A DNA stretch of 64,000 nt from JBDTSW01 sp963807385 (GCA_963807385.1 CAWEBQ010000004.1:124001-188000); one strand, 5' to 3'; shown: positions 41,026 through 50,797, counted from the first letter of the stretch. Notes: generated by a model not told the origin, from the sequence alone. Translations and numbers: made by a program.

Positions 41026-42099
41026 ATGGAGAAGCTCCGCGGCCTCATCCTCTCGGGCGGCGCCGGCACCAGGCTGCGCCCGATCACCCACACCTCGGCG
41101 AAGCAGCTCGTGCCCGTCGCGAACAAGCCCGTGCTGTTCTACGGGATCGAGGCGCTGGTCGCGGCCGGGATCACGGAAATCGGGATCATCATCGCCCCGG
41201 AGACCGGCGACGAGATCCGTGAGGCGGCCGGCGACGGGTCGCAGTTCGGGGCCTCCATCACCTACATCCCGCAGTCGGCGCCCAAGGGCCTGGCCCACGC
41301 GCTGCTCACTGCCGAGGACTTCCTCGAGGACCGGCCGTTCGTGATGTACCTCGGCGACAACCTGCTGCGCGACGGCATCACGGACCTGGTCGAGCGCTTC
41401 CGCTCGGACGAGCCCGATGCGCTCATCCTCCTCACCGAGGTCCCCGACCCGTGGCACTACGGCGTCGCCGAGCTCGACGGCGAGAGGGTGGTCCACCTGG
41501 TGGAGAAGCCGAAGGACCCGCCGTCGAGCATGGCGCTCGTCGGCGTCTACATGTTCGGCTCGCGGATCTTCGACGCCGCGAAGGCGATCGAGCCCTCCGC
41601 CAGGGGCGAGCTCGAGATCACCGACGCGATCCAGCGGCTGATCGACGACTCGCACAAGGTGGAGAGCCATACCGTCCGGGGCTGGTGGAAGGACACGGGG
41701 CAACTCGCGGACATGCTCGAGGCCAACCGGCTCGTACTCGAAGAGCTCGAGCGGCGCCTAGACGGAGAGCTCACGGGGGCCAAGGTGGAGGGCCGCGTGC
41801 TCGTCGAGGCGGGCGCGACCGTCGAGCGCTCCACCGTGCGCGGGCCGGCCATCATCGGGGCCGGAGCCGTGATCCGCGACGCCTACGTCGGCCCGTACAC
41901 GTCGATCGATCGCGACTGCACCGTCGAGCGCTGCGAGGTCGAGCACTCGATCCTGCTGGAGGGCGCGAGCGTGACGGACCTGGACGTCCGCCTGGAGGCG
42001 AGCCTGCTCGGCAAGAACGCGAAGCTCACCCGGGGCGATGGGGTGCCGAAGACGTTGCGGATGATCGTCGGCGACAACTCGGAGATCGAGATCCCGTGA
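41026..42099 (+). CDS. rmlA: Glucose-1-phosphate thymidylyltransferase, long form
   Basis: A 357-residue nucleotidyltransferase making dTDP-glucose, the first step to dTDP-rhamnose and related sugars. The N-terminal GLILSGGAGTRLRPITHTSAKQLVPVANKPVLFYGIE is the sugar-nucleotide pyrophosphorylase signature. VMYLGDNLLRDG provides the catalytic Asp, and WWKDTGQLADMLEANRLVL is a hallmark of the group. After about residue 240 a left-handed beta-helix of hexapeptide-like repeats follows, which marks the long StrD/RmlA-like form. The stop overlaps the rmlD GTG. Confidence 0.9.
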   Translation: MEKLRGLILSGGAGTRLRPITHTSAKQLVPVANKPVLFYGIEALVAAGITEIGIIIAPETGDEIREAAGDGSQFGASITYIPQSAPKGLAHALLTAEDFLEDRPFVMYLGDNLLRDGITDLVERFRSDEPDALILLTEVPDPWHYGVAELDGERVVHLVEKPKDPPSSMALVGVYMFGSRIFDAAKAIEPSARGELEITDAIQRLIDDSHKVESHTVRGWWKDTGQLADMLEANRLVLEELERRLDGELTGAKVEGRVLVEAGATVERSTVRGPAIIGAGAVIRDAYVGPYTSIDRDCTVERCEVEHSILLEGASVTDLDVRLEASLLGKNAKLTRGDGVPKTLRMIVGDNSEIEIP

Positions 42100-42959
42100 G
42101 GGTCATGGTCACCGGGGCGGGCGGGATGCTCGGGCGCGACGTGGTCGCGGCGTTCTCGGCGCGCGGGCACGAGGTCGTCGCGCTGGATCGCTCCGAGCTG
42201 GACATCACCGACGGCCCGCGAGTGGACACGACCGTCGCGCGCGTCGAGCCGGACGCGATCGTCAACTGCGCCGCCTACACCGACGTCGACGGCGCCGAGT
42301 CCAACGAGCGCGCCGCCATGGAGATCAACGACACCGGCGCCGGGCTGCTGGCCGTCGCGGCCGGGACCGTCGGGGCCAAGATCATCTATCCGTCCTCCGA
42401 CTACGTCTTCGACGGCCACAAGGGGACGCCCTACCTCGAGTCCGACATGCCGCACCCGCTATCGGCCTACGGGCGAACCAAGCTCGCCGGCGAGACCTCC
42501 GTCGCCGTAGCGAACACCCGTCACCTGGTCGTCCGCACCTCGTGGCTCTTCGGCGTCGGCGGCAAGAACTTCGTGGAGACCATGCTCCGCATCGGCGGGG
42601 AGCAGGACGAGGTGCTCGTCGTCTCCGACCAGGTCGGCGCCCCCACCTACACCCCGCACCTGGCGGGCGCGATCGCCCTGCTCGCCGAGTCCGAGGATTA
42701 CGGCGTCCACCATGTGACCGCGAGCGGTCAGTGCTCGTGGTTCGAGTTCGCGCAGGAGATCTTCGACCAGGCGGGGATGGGCACGCGGGTGATGGCCGCG
42801 CGCACCTCGATGCTCGACAGACCGGCCCCCCGGCCGGCGTACTCGGTGCTGGCAAGCGAATGGAGCCACCCCGCCGTCCTGCCCCACTGGCGGGAGGCGC
42901 TTGTGGACTACATGGCCGCGCGCCAGGGCGCCGGCGCGACGACGGCAGGCCCGGGATGA
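42096..42959 (+). CDS. rmlD: dTDP-4-dehydrorhamnose reductase
   Basis: A 287-residue SDR that reduces dTDP-4-keto-rhamnose. GAGGMLGRDVV (NADPH site), VNCAAYTDVDGAESN, the catalytic SSDYVFDGHKGTPYLE and PLSAYGRTKLAGE (Tyr and Lys), and RTSWLFGVGGKNFVETML are all standard RmlD elements. The GTG start overlaps rmlA and its stop overlaps the rmlB ATG. An RmlC epimerase gene, which would supply its substrate, is not in the cluster. Confidence 0.92.
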   Translation: MRVMVTGAGGMLGRDVVAAFSARGHEVVALDRSELDITDGPRVDTTVARVEPDAIVNCAAYTDVDGAESNERAAMEINDTGAGLLAVAAGTVGAKIIYPSSDYVFDGHKGTPYLESDMPHPLSAYGRTKLAGETSVAVANTRHLVVRTSWLFGVGGKNFVETMLRIGGEQDEVLVVSDQVGAPTYTPHLAGAIALLAESEDYGVHHVTASGQCSWFEFAQEIFDQAGMGTRVMAARTSMLDRPAPRPAYSVLASEWSHPAVLPHWREALVDYMAARQGAGATTAGPG

Positions 42960-43951
42960 AGGTCCTCGTCACCGGTGGCGCCGGCTTCATCGGGTCCGCC
43001 TATGTGCGCAGGCGACTGGAGGCCGACCCGTCAGGGTCCGTGCGCGTTCTCGACAAACTCACCTACGCCGGGCGGCGGGAGAACCTGGAGGGGCTCGAGC
43101 GCTGCGAGCTGGTCGTCGGCGACATCTCCGATCCGGAGGTCGTCCGCGGGGCGGTCGAGGGCTGCGACGCCCTCGTCAACTTCGCGGCCGAGTCGCACGT
43201 GGACCGCTCGATCGAGGAGCCCGGGGAGTTCATCCGCACCGACGTCTTCGGGACGTTCGTCCTGCTCGAGGCGGCCCGCGAGGCTCAGATCCGTCACCTG
43301 CAGGTGTCCACTGACGAGGTCTACGGGTCGATCGAGGACGGGTCGTTCACCGAGGCCTCCCCGCTTGACCCCTCCTCGCCCTACTCCGCCTCGAAGGCCG
43401 GGGGCGATTTGATCGTCTCCGCCTTTCATCACACCTACGGCATGGAGGCGCTGATCGTCCGCGCGTCCAACAACTACGGTCCCCGCCAGCATCCCGAGAA
43501 GCTGATCCCGCTCTGCATCCTGAACGCCCTGGCCGGCGACACGCTCCCCGTTTACGGCGACGGCATGCAGGTGCGCAACTGGCTCCACGTCACGGACTTC
43601 GCCGCGGCCATCGACCTCACGCTGGAGAAGGGCGAGCCGGGCCGGGTCTACAACGCCGGCGGGCCCGACGAGCTGCCGAACATCGAGGTCGTGAAGCGCA
43701 TCCTCGAGCTCACCGGCCGCGACGAATCCCTCATCACCTACGTCAAGGACCGCCTCGGCCATGACCGCCGCTACTCGCTGTCGGCCGCGCGGATCGGCGA
43801 GGAGCTGGGCTGGCAGGCCAAGGTCGGCTTCGCCGAGGGCGTCGCCGACACCGTCGCCTGGTACCGCGACAACGAGGAGTGGTGGGGCCCGATCCGCTCC
43901 GGGGAGTACCGCTCCTACTACGAGCGCCAGTACGGGCGCTCGCTGGGCTAG
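42956..43951 (+). CDS. rmlB: dTDP-glucose 4,6-dehydratase
   Basis: A 331-residue extended SDR. It has VLVTGGAGFIGSAYVRRRL (NAD site), NFAAESHVDRSIEEP, the catalytic triad region VSTDEVYGSI, PYSASKAGGDLI, and RASNNYGPRQHPEKLIPL. The DEVYG and YxxxK residues needed for dehydration are present. It converts dTDP-glucose to the 4-keto-6-deoxy sugar. The ATG overlaps the rmlD stop, so rmlA-D-B form one coupled operon for surface deoxysugar synthesis. Confidence 0.93.
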   Translation: MKVLVTGGAGFIGSAYVRRRLEADPSGSVRVLDKLTYAGRRENLEGLERCELVVGDISDPEVVRGAVEGCDALVNFAAESHVDRSIEEPGEFIRTDVFGTFVLLEAAREAQIRHLQVSTDEVYGSIEDGSFTEASPLDPSSPYSASKAGGDLIVSAFHHTYGMEALIVRASNNYGPRQHPEKLIPLCILNALAGDTLPVYGDGMQVRNWLHVTDFAAAIDLTLEKGEPGRVYNAGGPDELPNIEVVKRILELTGRDESLITYVKDRLGHDRRYSLSAARIGEELGWQAKVGFAEGVADTVAWYRDNEEWWGPIRSGEYRSYYERQYGRSLG

Positions 43952-44014
43952 GACCGCGCCTTCCGGCTTGGCTCGATTCCGGCTCACGGCAAGCTGATCC
44001 GGTAGCCCATCGCC

Positions 44015-44037
44015 CCGAGCCCGCCGGCCCGGCTCGG
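44015..44037. promoter_or_regulatory. Inverted repeat directly upstream of the lhr -10-like hexamer
   Basis: CCGAGCC-(9)-GGCTCGG, ending at the base before TAGAGT. It could be the terminator of the rml operon or an operator for lhr. Confidence 0.3.
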
Positions 44038-44043
44038 TAGAGT
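44038..44043 (+). promoter_or_regulatory. -10-like hexamer of a leaderless start (lhr)
   Basis: TAGAGT, seven bases before the TTG at 44051. Confidence 0.45.
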
Positions 44044-44050
44044 CGATGGG

Positions 44051-47000
44051 TTGGCAGCTCAGCGAAATCAGAGTGACGAATCACCCCTGACTCCGTTCTC
44101 GGAGGCGGTCAGGGGTTGGTTCTCCGACTCCTTCGAGGCCCCCACGCCCGCCCAGGCGGACGGGTGGCCGGCGATCTCCTCGGGCGAGAGCACGCTGATC
44201 TGCGCCCCGACGGGATCGGGCAAAACCCTGGCCGCGTTCCTGTGGGGCATCGACGCCCTATCGCGGGAGCCCGAGCGGCTCGGCGAGGGCGTGAGGATCG
44301 TCTACGTCTCGCCGCTGAAGGCGCTCTCATACGACGTCGAGCGCAACCTGCGCGCGCCGCTCAAGGGGATCGGCGCGCCCATCTCCGTCGGCCTGCGCAC
44401 CGGAGATACGCCCCAGCGCGAGCGTCAGGCGATGCTCCGCAAGCCGCCGGACATCCTGATCACCACGCCCGAGTCGCTCTACCTGATGATCACCTCGCAG
44501 GCGCGCAACATCCTCACCGGCGTGGAGGCGGTGATCGTGGACGAGATCCACGCCGTCGCCCAGAGCAAGCGTGGCTCGCACCTGGCGCTCACGCTGGAGC
44601 GGCTCTCGCACCACGTTGCGCGGGCGCGGGAGGAGGCCGGGGAGCCACCGCGGGAGGTCCAGCGGATCGGGCTCTCGGCCACGCAGCGGCCGCTGGAGCG
44701 GATCGGCACCTTCCTGGTCGGCCCGAAGCGCAAGGTCGAGATCGTCGATGCCGGAATCGCCAAGTCGCTTGACCTCGAGATCCGCGTCCCCGTCGAGGAC
44801 ATGACGGAACCGGGTGGCCCCAAGTCCGGCGGGCCCGCCGGCTCGGAGGAGTTCGAGGGCAACGTGGCCACCCGCTCGATCTGGCCGGCGATCTATCCGG
44901 AGCTCCTCGAGCTGGTGCGCGAGCACAACTCGACGATCATCTTCGTCAACAACCGCCGCGGCGCCGAGCGCCTGGCCAAGCGTCTGAACGAGCTGGCGAA
45001 CGAGGAGCCGGAGGGCGAGCTGCCGGCGACCGAGGCCGCGGGCACCGCCGGTCCTCCCCCCGGGCGCAAGGAGGATTACGAGGAGATCGCGCGCGCTCAC
45101 CATGGCTCGCTCGCGCACGAGGAGCGCCTAGTCGTGGAGGAGATGCTGAAGTCGGGCCAGCTGCCGTGCCTGGTGGCGACCTCGTCGCTGGAGCTGGGCA
45201 TCGACATGGGCGCGGTGGATCTGGTGATCCAGGTCGAGTCCCCGAAGTCGGTCACCCGCGGATTGCAGCGCGTGGGACGGGCGGGGCACGCGCTCGGCGC
45301 GATCTCGAAGGGCCGGATCTTTCCGAAGTTCCGAGCGGACCTGCTCGAGTGCGCGGTGGTCGCCAAGCGGATGCGCGCCGGCGAGATCGAGGAAACGGTA
45401 ATCCCCCAGAACCCGCTCGACGTGCTCGCCCAGCACATCGTCTCGATGGTCGCCGACGTGGAGTGGGACGTCGATGAGATCGAGCGGGTGGTGACCGCCA
45501 CCGAGCCCTTCCGCGACCTCGGCCGCGAGCAGCTCGAGAACGTGCTGGACATGCTCGACGGGCGCTACCCCTCGGAGCGCTTCTCCGAGCTGCGGCCGCG
45601 GGTGGCCTGGGACCGGACGGCCGGCGTTGTCCGTGGGCGAAAGGGCGCGCGCCAGCTCGCGGTCACCAACGCGGGCACGATCCCCGACCGGGGCCTCTAC
45701 GGCGTCCACCTCCCCGACGGCAGGCGCGTCGGCGAGCTCGACGAGGAGATGGTCTACGAGGCCCGGCCGGGACAGACCTTCCTGCTGGGCGCCACCACGT
45801 GGCGGATCGAGGACATCACGCGGGACCGGGTGATCGTCACCCCGGCGCCCGGCGTCCCCGGGGCGGTGCCGTTCTGGCGCGGCGACGGCATCGGCCGCCC
45901 GGCCGAGCTGGGGCGGGCGATCGGCGAGTTCGCGCGCGAGGCGGTGTCGGAGACTCCCGAGCAGCTCGCCAAGGACTACGACCTGGACCGGCGCGCCGCG
46001 GAGAACCTCGTCACCTACCTGCGCGAGCAGCAGGCAGCCACCCGGGTGGTCCCCTCCGACCAGTCGATCGTGGTCGAGCGCTTCCGCGACGAGATCGGCG
46101 ACTGGCGCCTGTGCGTGCTCTCGCCGTTCGGCGGCCGGGTTCACGCAGCCTGGGGCCTGGCGCTCTCTGCCCGCATCCGCAACGAGCAGGACCTGGAGGC
46201 CGACGCGATCTGGTCCGACGACGGGATCGTCGTCCACCTCCCCGACGCCGACGAGGCTCCGCCGGCCGACATCGTGTTGCTGGAGCCGGACGAGGTGGAG
46301 GATCTCGTCGTCTCCGAGCTCGGTGGCTCAGCGCTCTTCGGCGCCCGCTTCCGCGAGAACGCTGCCCGGTCGCTGCTGCTCCCCCGTGCCTACCCGGGCA
46401 AGCGCACTCCGCTCTGGCAGCAGCGGCTGAGGTCGCAGAGCCTGTTGGAGGTCGCGAAGGACTTTCCCCGCTTCCCGGTCACGCTGGAGACCTACCGCGA
46501 GTGCCTGCGCGACGTGCTGGATCTGCCCTCGCTGGTGGGCCTGCTGCGCGACCTTCACTCGCGCCGCGTCTCCCTGGTGGAGGTCGAGACACCTACGGCT
46601 TCGCCCTTCGCCTCCTCGCTCCTCTTCGACTACGTGGCGACCTACATGTACGAGGGCGACACGCCCAATGCCGAGCGCCGCGCGGCCGCGCTCGCGCTCG
46701 ACCGCGACCTGCTCCGGGAGCTGCTCGGCCAGGAGGAGCTCCGGGAGCTGATCGACCCGGACGCGCTCGCCGACGTCGAGTCCTCGCTGCAGCATCTCAC
46801 CGACCAGGCGCGGGCCACCGAGCGCGATGGGTTTCAGGTGATCCTCCGCCGCCTGGGAGATCTCACGCTCGACGAGTGCGAGGCCCGGGCGGCAGAGGGT
46901 TACTCGGCCGAGTCGATGCTGGGCAAGCTCGAGGCCGAGCGCCGCGCGGTGAGGGTGCGGATCGCCGGCGAGGAGCGATGGATTCCGGCGGACGATGCGG

Positions 47001-48556
47001 GGATGTACCGGGATGCCCTCGGCGTACCCCCGCCCGGCGGGCTGCCGGAGTCGTTTCTCGAGGATGTCCCGGACGCGATGGACGCCCTCGTCCGTCGCTA
47101 CGCCCGCACCCATGGGCCCTTCCCGACGGCCCAGCTCCAGCGGCGCTACGGAGTGGATCCGACCCCCGCGCTGCGCGAGCTCGAGCGTTCCGGGGTCCTC
47201 GTCCGCGGCGAGCTCCTCCCCGGCGGGACGGAGCGTGAGTGGTGCGATGCCGACGTGTTGCGCCGAGTCCGCCGGGCCAGCCTCGCCCACCTGCGCAAGG
47301 AGGCCGAGGCGGTCTCCACCAGCGAGCTGGCGCGCTTCCTCCCCGACTGGCAGAACGTGGACGCCCATCGGCCCGCGGGCGCGGGCCCCGACCGCCTGCG
47401 CGAGGCGCTCGTCGCCGTGCAGGGCGTGGCGCTCACGCCGGAGGTGTGGGAGCGCGACGTGCTGCCGCGCCGCCTCGGCACCTACAGCCAGAGCTGGCTG
47501 GACGAGCTCTCCACCGGCGGTGAGATCGTGTGGATCGGTGCCGGGCCGCTGGGGCGCACCGGCCGCGTGGCCCTCTATTTCCGCGAGGACGTGCGGCTTG
47601 CCGGGCCGCCACCGGCCAACGCCAAGCTCGACGCCCCGGAGGGCGAGATACACGAAGCGATCCGTGAGCGCCTCGCTGCCGGGGCCTGCTTCTGGCTGGA
47701 CCTCGTGGCGGAGCTCGAGGGGTCGCCCGAGGAGCTCCACTCGGCTCTTTGGGATCTCGCCTGGGCGGGTGAGGTCACCAACGACGGCTTCGCGCCGCTG
47801 CGCGCGCGGCGCCTCTCAGCGGTGCAGCGCGCGGAACGCGGCACCCGCCGCTTCGCCAGCCGCCGGGCCGGCGCGAACCGGGCGGTCCAGGGACGCTGGT
47901 CGCTGACGGCCCCACTCTTCGGCGACGCCCCCGCCCAGGGCCCGAAGCTTCGCGCCCAGGCGGAGCTGATGCTCGAGCGCTACGGGATCGTGACCCGCGA
48001 AAGCGTGCTGGCGGAGGGCGTTCCGGGCGGGTTCTCGGCGCTCTACGGGGAGCTCTCGAACCTGGAGATGCTCGGCACCGCCCGCCGCGGCTACTTCGTG
48101 GAGGGCCTCGGGGGTGCCCAGTTCGCGCTCGCCGGCGCTGTCGAGCGCCTGCGCGGGCTGCCGCTCGCGGAGGGCCGCTACCTGCTGCTCGGCGCCACCG
48201 ACCCGGCCAACCCCTACGGCGCCGCGCTCCCCTGGCCGAAGCGCGATCGTGACGGAGACGGTCCGGGCGGCCGCCGCCCCTCCCGGTCGCCCGGCGCCTA
48301 CCTCCTGATGCGCGACGGCGAACCGCTGCTGTACGTCGAGCGTGGCGGCAAGGGGATCCTCCTCCTCCGCGAGCTTGAGAGCGAGGAGCTCTCCGAGGCC
48401 ATCGCCGAGATCGCGACGGCCGCGCACGAGGGCCTGATCCCGAGGCTCGCGATCGAGCGAGTCGACGGCGAGGCGGTGATCGGATCGGGTCTGGAGGAGA
48501 CGCTGATCGCGGCGGGCTTCAGCCGTCAGCCGCGGCGGCTCGTCGCCTCGGCCTAG
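44051..48556 (+). CDS. lhr: Lhr-type ATP-dependent DNA helicase
   Basis: A 1501-residue superfamily 2 helicase of the large Lhr type, close to mycobacterial Lhr in length. PTPAQADGWP is the Q-motif region, Walker A is APTGSGKTLA at 52-61, DEIH is at 164-167, and motif III reads IGLSATQRPLE. Domain 2 shows IIFVNNRRGAERLAKRLN, ATSSLELGIDMGAVDLVIQ and QRVGRAGH. The Lhr-specific winged-helix core and a long C-terminal domain of about 600 residues follow, with DNA-glycosylase-neighbourhood association common in the family. Lhr unwinds 3'-tailed DNA and RNA-DNA hybrids in the DNA-damage response. TTG start with a leaderless signature. Confidence 0.93.
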   Translation: MAAQRNQSDESPLTPFSEAVRGWFSDSFEAPTPAQADGWPAISSGESTLICAPTGSGKTLAAFLWGIDALSREPERLGEGVRIVYVSPLKALSYDVERNLRAPLKGIGAPISVGLRTGDTPQRERQAMLRKPPDILITTPESLYLMITSQARNILTGVEAVIVDEIHAVAQSKRGSHLALTLERLSHHVARAREEAGEPPREVQRIGLSATQRPLERIGTFLVGPKRKVEIVDAGIAKSLDLEIRVPVEDMTEPGGPKSGGPAGSEEFEGNVATRSIWPAIYPELLELVREHNSTIIFVNNRRGAERLAKRLNELANEEPEGELPATEAAGTAGPPPGRKEDYEEIARAHHGSLAHEERLVVEEMLKSGQLPCLVATSSLELGIDMGAVDLVIQVESPKSVTRGLQRVGRAGHALGAISKGRIFPKFRADLLECAVVAKRMRAGEIEETVIPQNPLDVLAQHIVSMVADVEWDVDEIERVVTATEPFRDLGREQLENVLDMLDGRYPSERFSELRPRVAWDRTAGVVRGRKGARQLAVTNAGTIPDRGLYGVHLPDGRRVGELDEEMVYEARPGQTFLLGATTWRIEDITRDRVIVTPAPGVPGAVPFWRGDGIGRPAELGRAIGEFAREAVSETPEQLAKDYDLDRRAAENLVTYLREQQAATRVVPSDQSIVVERFRDEIGDWRLCVLSPFGGRVHAAWGLALSARIRNEQDLEADAIWSDDGIVVHLPDADEAPPADIVLLEPDEVEDLVVSELGGSALFGARFRENAARSLLLPRAYPGKRTPLWQQRLRSQSLLEVAKDFPRFPVTLETYRECLRDVLDLPSLVGLLRDLHSRRVSLVEVETPTASPFASSLLFDYVATYMYEGDTPNAERRAAALALDRDLLRELLGQEELRELIDPDALADVESSLQHLTDQARATERDGFQVILRRLGDLTLDECEARAAEGYSAESMLGKLEAERRAVRVRIAGEERWIPADDAGMYRDALGVPPPGGLPESFLEDVPDAMDALVRRYARTHGPFPTAQLQRRYGVDPTPALRELERSGVLVRGELLPGGTEREWCDADVLRRVRRASLAHLRKEAEAVSTSELARFLPDWQNVDAHRPAGAGPDRLREALVAVQGVALTPEVWERDVLPRRLGTYSQSWLDELSTGGEIVWIGAGPLGRTGRVALYFREDVRLAGPPPANAKLDAPEGEIHEAIRERLAAGACFWLDLVAELEGSPEELHSALWDLAWAGEVTNDGFAPLRARRLSAVQRAERGTRRFASRRAGANRAVQGRWSLTAPLFGDAPAQGPKLRAQAELMLERYGIVTRESVLAEGVPGGFSALYGELSNLEMLGTARRGYFVEGLGGAQFALAGAVERLRGLPLAEGRYLLLGATDPANPYGAALPWPKRDRDGDGPGGRRPSRSPGAYLLMRDGEPLLYVERGGKGILLLRELESEELSEAIAEIATAAHEGLIPRLAIERVDGEAVIGSGLEETLIAAGFSRQPRRLVASA

Positions 48557-48557
48557 C

Positions 48558-49319
48558 GTGCCCGAGGGCGACACGATCCATCGCATCGCGCTCCGCATGA
48601 ACGCGGCGTTGCGCGGCCGGGAGATCGACCGCGCCGAGGCGCCGAGCCCACGGTCTCCGCTTCACCACCGCGCCGCCGAGCTCGAGGGACGAACGCTCGA
48701 GGGTGCCGAGGCTCGCGGCAAGCACCTCATCGCCCACTTCTCCGGGGACCTCGCGCTCCACAGCCATCTGGGGATGAACGGGCGCTGGTGGGTCAGCGCC
48801 GACGGCGAGCGGCCACGCCGCAGGCCGTGGCTCCTGTTCGGCTCCGGTCCCGCCCACGCCTCGCAGGCGGGGGGGCAGATCCTCCGGCTGGTCGGCGAGT
48901 CACGGGTGCGAAACGACCCAGGCTTGATGCAGCTTGGGCCCGACCCGCTCCGCGACGGATTCGACCGCGAGGCCGCGGCTGCGCGGCTTCTCGAGATGGG
49001 GGCGGGGCGGGAGGTGGGCGACGCGATCCTCGACCAGCGGATCATCGCCGGCATCGGGAACGCGATTCGCACCGAGGGCCTGTTTCAGGCGCGCGTCAGC
49101 CCCTGGCGGCAGGTCGCCGACCTCACCCGGGGCGAGGCGGAGGGAGTGATCAGCGAGAACGAGCGCGTGATGAGGATGGCGATGAAGCGCGGGCGCCGTT
49201 CGCAGAGCATCTACCGCGGCACCCGATCGCCCTGCCCGAGGTGCGGCGGCCGGATCAGCGCTCGGGGTCAGGGCGACGCCAACCGGGTCGCCTATTGGTG
49301 TGAATCCTGCCAGGCATAG
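48558..49319 (+). CDS. Fpg/Nei-family DNA glycosylase (Nei-like)
   Basis: A 253-residue base-excision enzyme. The N-terminal PEGDTIHRIA supplies the catalytic Pro2 and Glu3 in the Nei style (PEGDT rather than PELPE). LHSHLGMNGRWW, LDQRIIAGIGNAIRTEGLF (helix-two-turn-helix) and a C-terminal zinc finger with Cys226, Cys229, Cys248 and Cys251 (CPRC and CESC) follow. It removes oxidised bases and nicks the strand. The GTG start is one base after the lhr stop, so the two are cotranscribed, a linkage also seen in other actinobacteria. Confidence 0.92.
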   Translation: MPEGDTIHRIALRMNAALRGREIDRAEAPSPRSPLHHRAAELEGRTLEGAEARGKHLIAHFSGDLALHSHLGMNGRWWVSADGERPRRRPWLLFGSGPAHASQAGGQILRLVGESRVRNDPGLMQLGPDPLRDGFDREAAAARLLEMGAGREVGDAILDQRIIAGIGNAIRTEGLFQARVSPWRQVADLTRGEAEGVISENERVMRMAMKRGRRSQSIYRGTRSPCPRCGGRISARGQGDANRVAYWCESCQA

Positions 49320-49437
49320 GAGTCGGCGCGGGAGTCCAGCATGGCCAGGAACTCGATCACCTTCCTTGCCACGCCGACTGCGACGCGGGGTCGGTCTACG
49401 CCTCCGAATAGCATGCCGCGGGAAGCGAGACTCCCCC

Positions 49438-50121
49438 TTGGCCTCCACCAACGTCAGCCTGCTCGAGCGCGTGCCGCTTTTCGCGGAACTATCCGGCCAC
49501 GAGCTCGGCCGGATCGCAGCGGTGGCGGTGCCCCGCAGCTTCCCTCCGGGGGTCCGCGTGTTTCATGAGGGCGACACCTCGGACGCGTGCTACATCGTCC
49601 GCAGCGGCGACCTGAGGGTCACTCGCGAGCATTCCGACGGTCGAGCGATAGCGCTTGCGACGCTGTCCTCGGGCGACATCTTCGGCGAGCTGGCGATGCT
49701 GGACGGCGGCGCTCGCTCGGCGAGCGTGGAGACCCTGGCCGACTCGGAGCTGCTCGCCCTTCCCGCCGGCGACATGCGCCGGCTGCTCTCGGCGCACCCG
49801 GACATCGCCGTGAAGCTGATCGTGGCCCTCGTGCGCAGGCTCCGGGAGACGAACGAGCGGGTCGCCCGGCAGTCCTTCCAGACGGTGCCGAGCCGCGTCG
49901 CCGGGGTGCTCGCCCAGCTGATCGCGGAGGAGGCGCTCCCGGAGGGGCGCGAGGGCGTGACCGTCCGGATGACGCAGGCCGACCTCGCTCAGCTCGCCGG
50001 GACCTCCCGCGAGAGCGTTTCGCGTTTCCTCGCCACGCTTGAGCGAGCGGGGGTCGTGACGGTGGGGCGCGGCCGGGTGACGGTCGTCCAGCCACGCCGC
50101 CTGCGCTCCTACATCTTCTAG
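49438..50121 (+). CDS. Crp/Fnr-family transcriptional regulator
   Basis: A 227-residue regulator. The cyclic-nucleotide-binding beta-barrel is at about 8-125 (LFAELSGHELGRIAAVAV, VRVFHEGDTSDACYIVRSGDLRV, SSGDIFGELAMLDGGARSASVETL). The last segment is the phosphate-binding cassette with Gly-Glu and Arg-Ser/Ala, so cAMP-like ligand binding is plausible. The Crp-type HTH is at about 165-215 (TVRMTQADLAQLAGTSRESVSRFLATLERAGVV). No Cys cluster is present, so it is not an Fe-S FNR. The start is uncertain; the TTG with GGAAGCGAGA upstream is used. Confidence 0.88.
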   Translation: MASTNVSLLERVPLFAELSGHELGRIAAVAVPRSFPPGVRVFHEGDTSDACYIVRSGDLRVTREHSDGRAIALATLSSGDIFGELAMLDGGARSASVETLADSELLALPAGDMRRLLSAHPDIAVKLIVALVRRLRETNERVARQSFQTVPSRVAGVLAQLIAEEALPEGREGVTVRMTQADLAQLAGTSRESVSRFLATLERAGVVTVGRGRVTVVQPRRLRSYIF

Positions 50122-50132
50122 CTGTCGTAGCG

Positions 50133-50774
50133 GTGGGCTTTACGGAGCAGCGGGCGCGCATGGTGAAGCGCCAGTTGCGCCGTCGGGGGATCGCCGACGA
50201 GCGCGTGCTCGCCGCGATGGGCGCCGTGCCACGGGAGCTCTTCGTGCCGGAGGCGAGCCGCGCCCACGCCTACCGTGACGGGGCGCTGGCGATCGGCCAC
50301 GACCAGACGATCTCCCAGCCGTGGATCGTCGCCGCGATCTGCCAGGCGCTCGAGCTCACCGGGGACGAGTCGATGCTCGAGATCGGAACGGGGTCGGGCT
50401 ACTCGGCGGCCGTCCTGTCGCTGCTCGCCCGGGAGGTGATGACGGTCGAGCTGGTGCCCGAGCTGGCGCAGGCGGCCAGCGAGGTGCTGGGCGCGCTGGG
50501 GACCCGGAACGTCCACATCGTGGAGGCGGACGGGAGCGCCGGCCTCAGCGGCATGGGTGAGTTCGGGGGCATCGCCGTCCACGCGACCGCTCCGGCGCCG
50601 CCCGCAGGCCTGCTCGCCCAGCTCGCGCCCGGCGCTCGGATGGTCGTGCCGATCGCCGGGGACGGAGTCGACATGCTGACCGTCTTTCACCGTGCTACGG
50701 AGGGTGGCGAGCTCGAGCAGGAGGAGCTCGCCCCCGCCAGGTTCGTGCCTCTGCTCGGCAGCGAGGGCTTCTGA
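50133..50774 (+). CDS. pcm: Protein-L-isoaspartate O-methyltransferase
   Basis: A 213-residue SAM-dependent repair methyltransferase that methylates isoaspartyl residues in aged proteins. It shows AMGAVPRELFVPEASRAHAYRDGALAIGHDQTISQPWIVA, the classic Pcm N-terminal signature, and the SAM loop MLEIGTGSGYSAAVLSLLA. The end, GDGVDMLTVFHRATEGG and FVPLLGSEGF, matches the family's GxQxL...FVPL pattern. The start is a GTG shortly after the crp stop; the genes probably share a transcript. Confidence 0.92.
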   Translation: MGFTEQRARMVKRQLRRRGIADERVLAAMGAVPRELFVPEASRAHAYRDGALAIGHDQTISQPWIVAAICQALELTGDESMLEIGTGSGYSAAVLSLLAREVMTVELVPELAQAASEVLGALGTRNVHIVEADGSAGLSGMGEFGGIAVHATAPAPPAGLLAQLAPGARMVVPIAGDGVDMLTVFHRATEGGELEQEELAPARFVPLLGSEGF

Positions 50775-50797
50775 TCGCGTAGGCTCGCCGCTACCCC

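Noticed and set aside
49292..49414. 40-codon minus-strand frame (VAVGVARKVIEFLAMLDSRA)
   Set aside because: Looks protein-like but has no ribosome site or -10 hexamer at a proper distance and overlaps the nei 3' end; not enough support.
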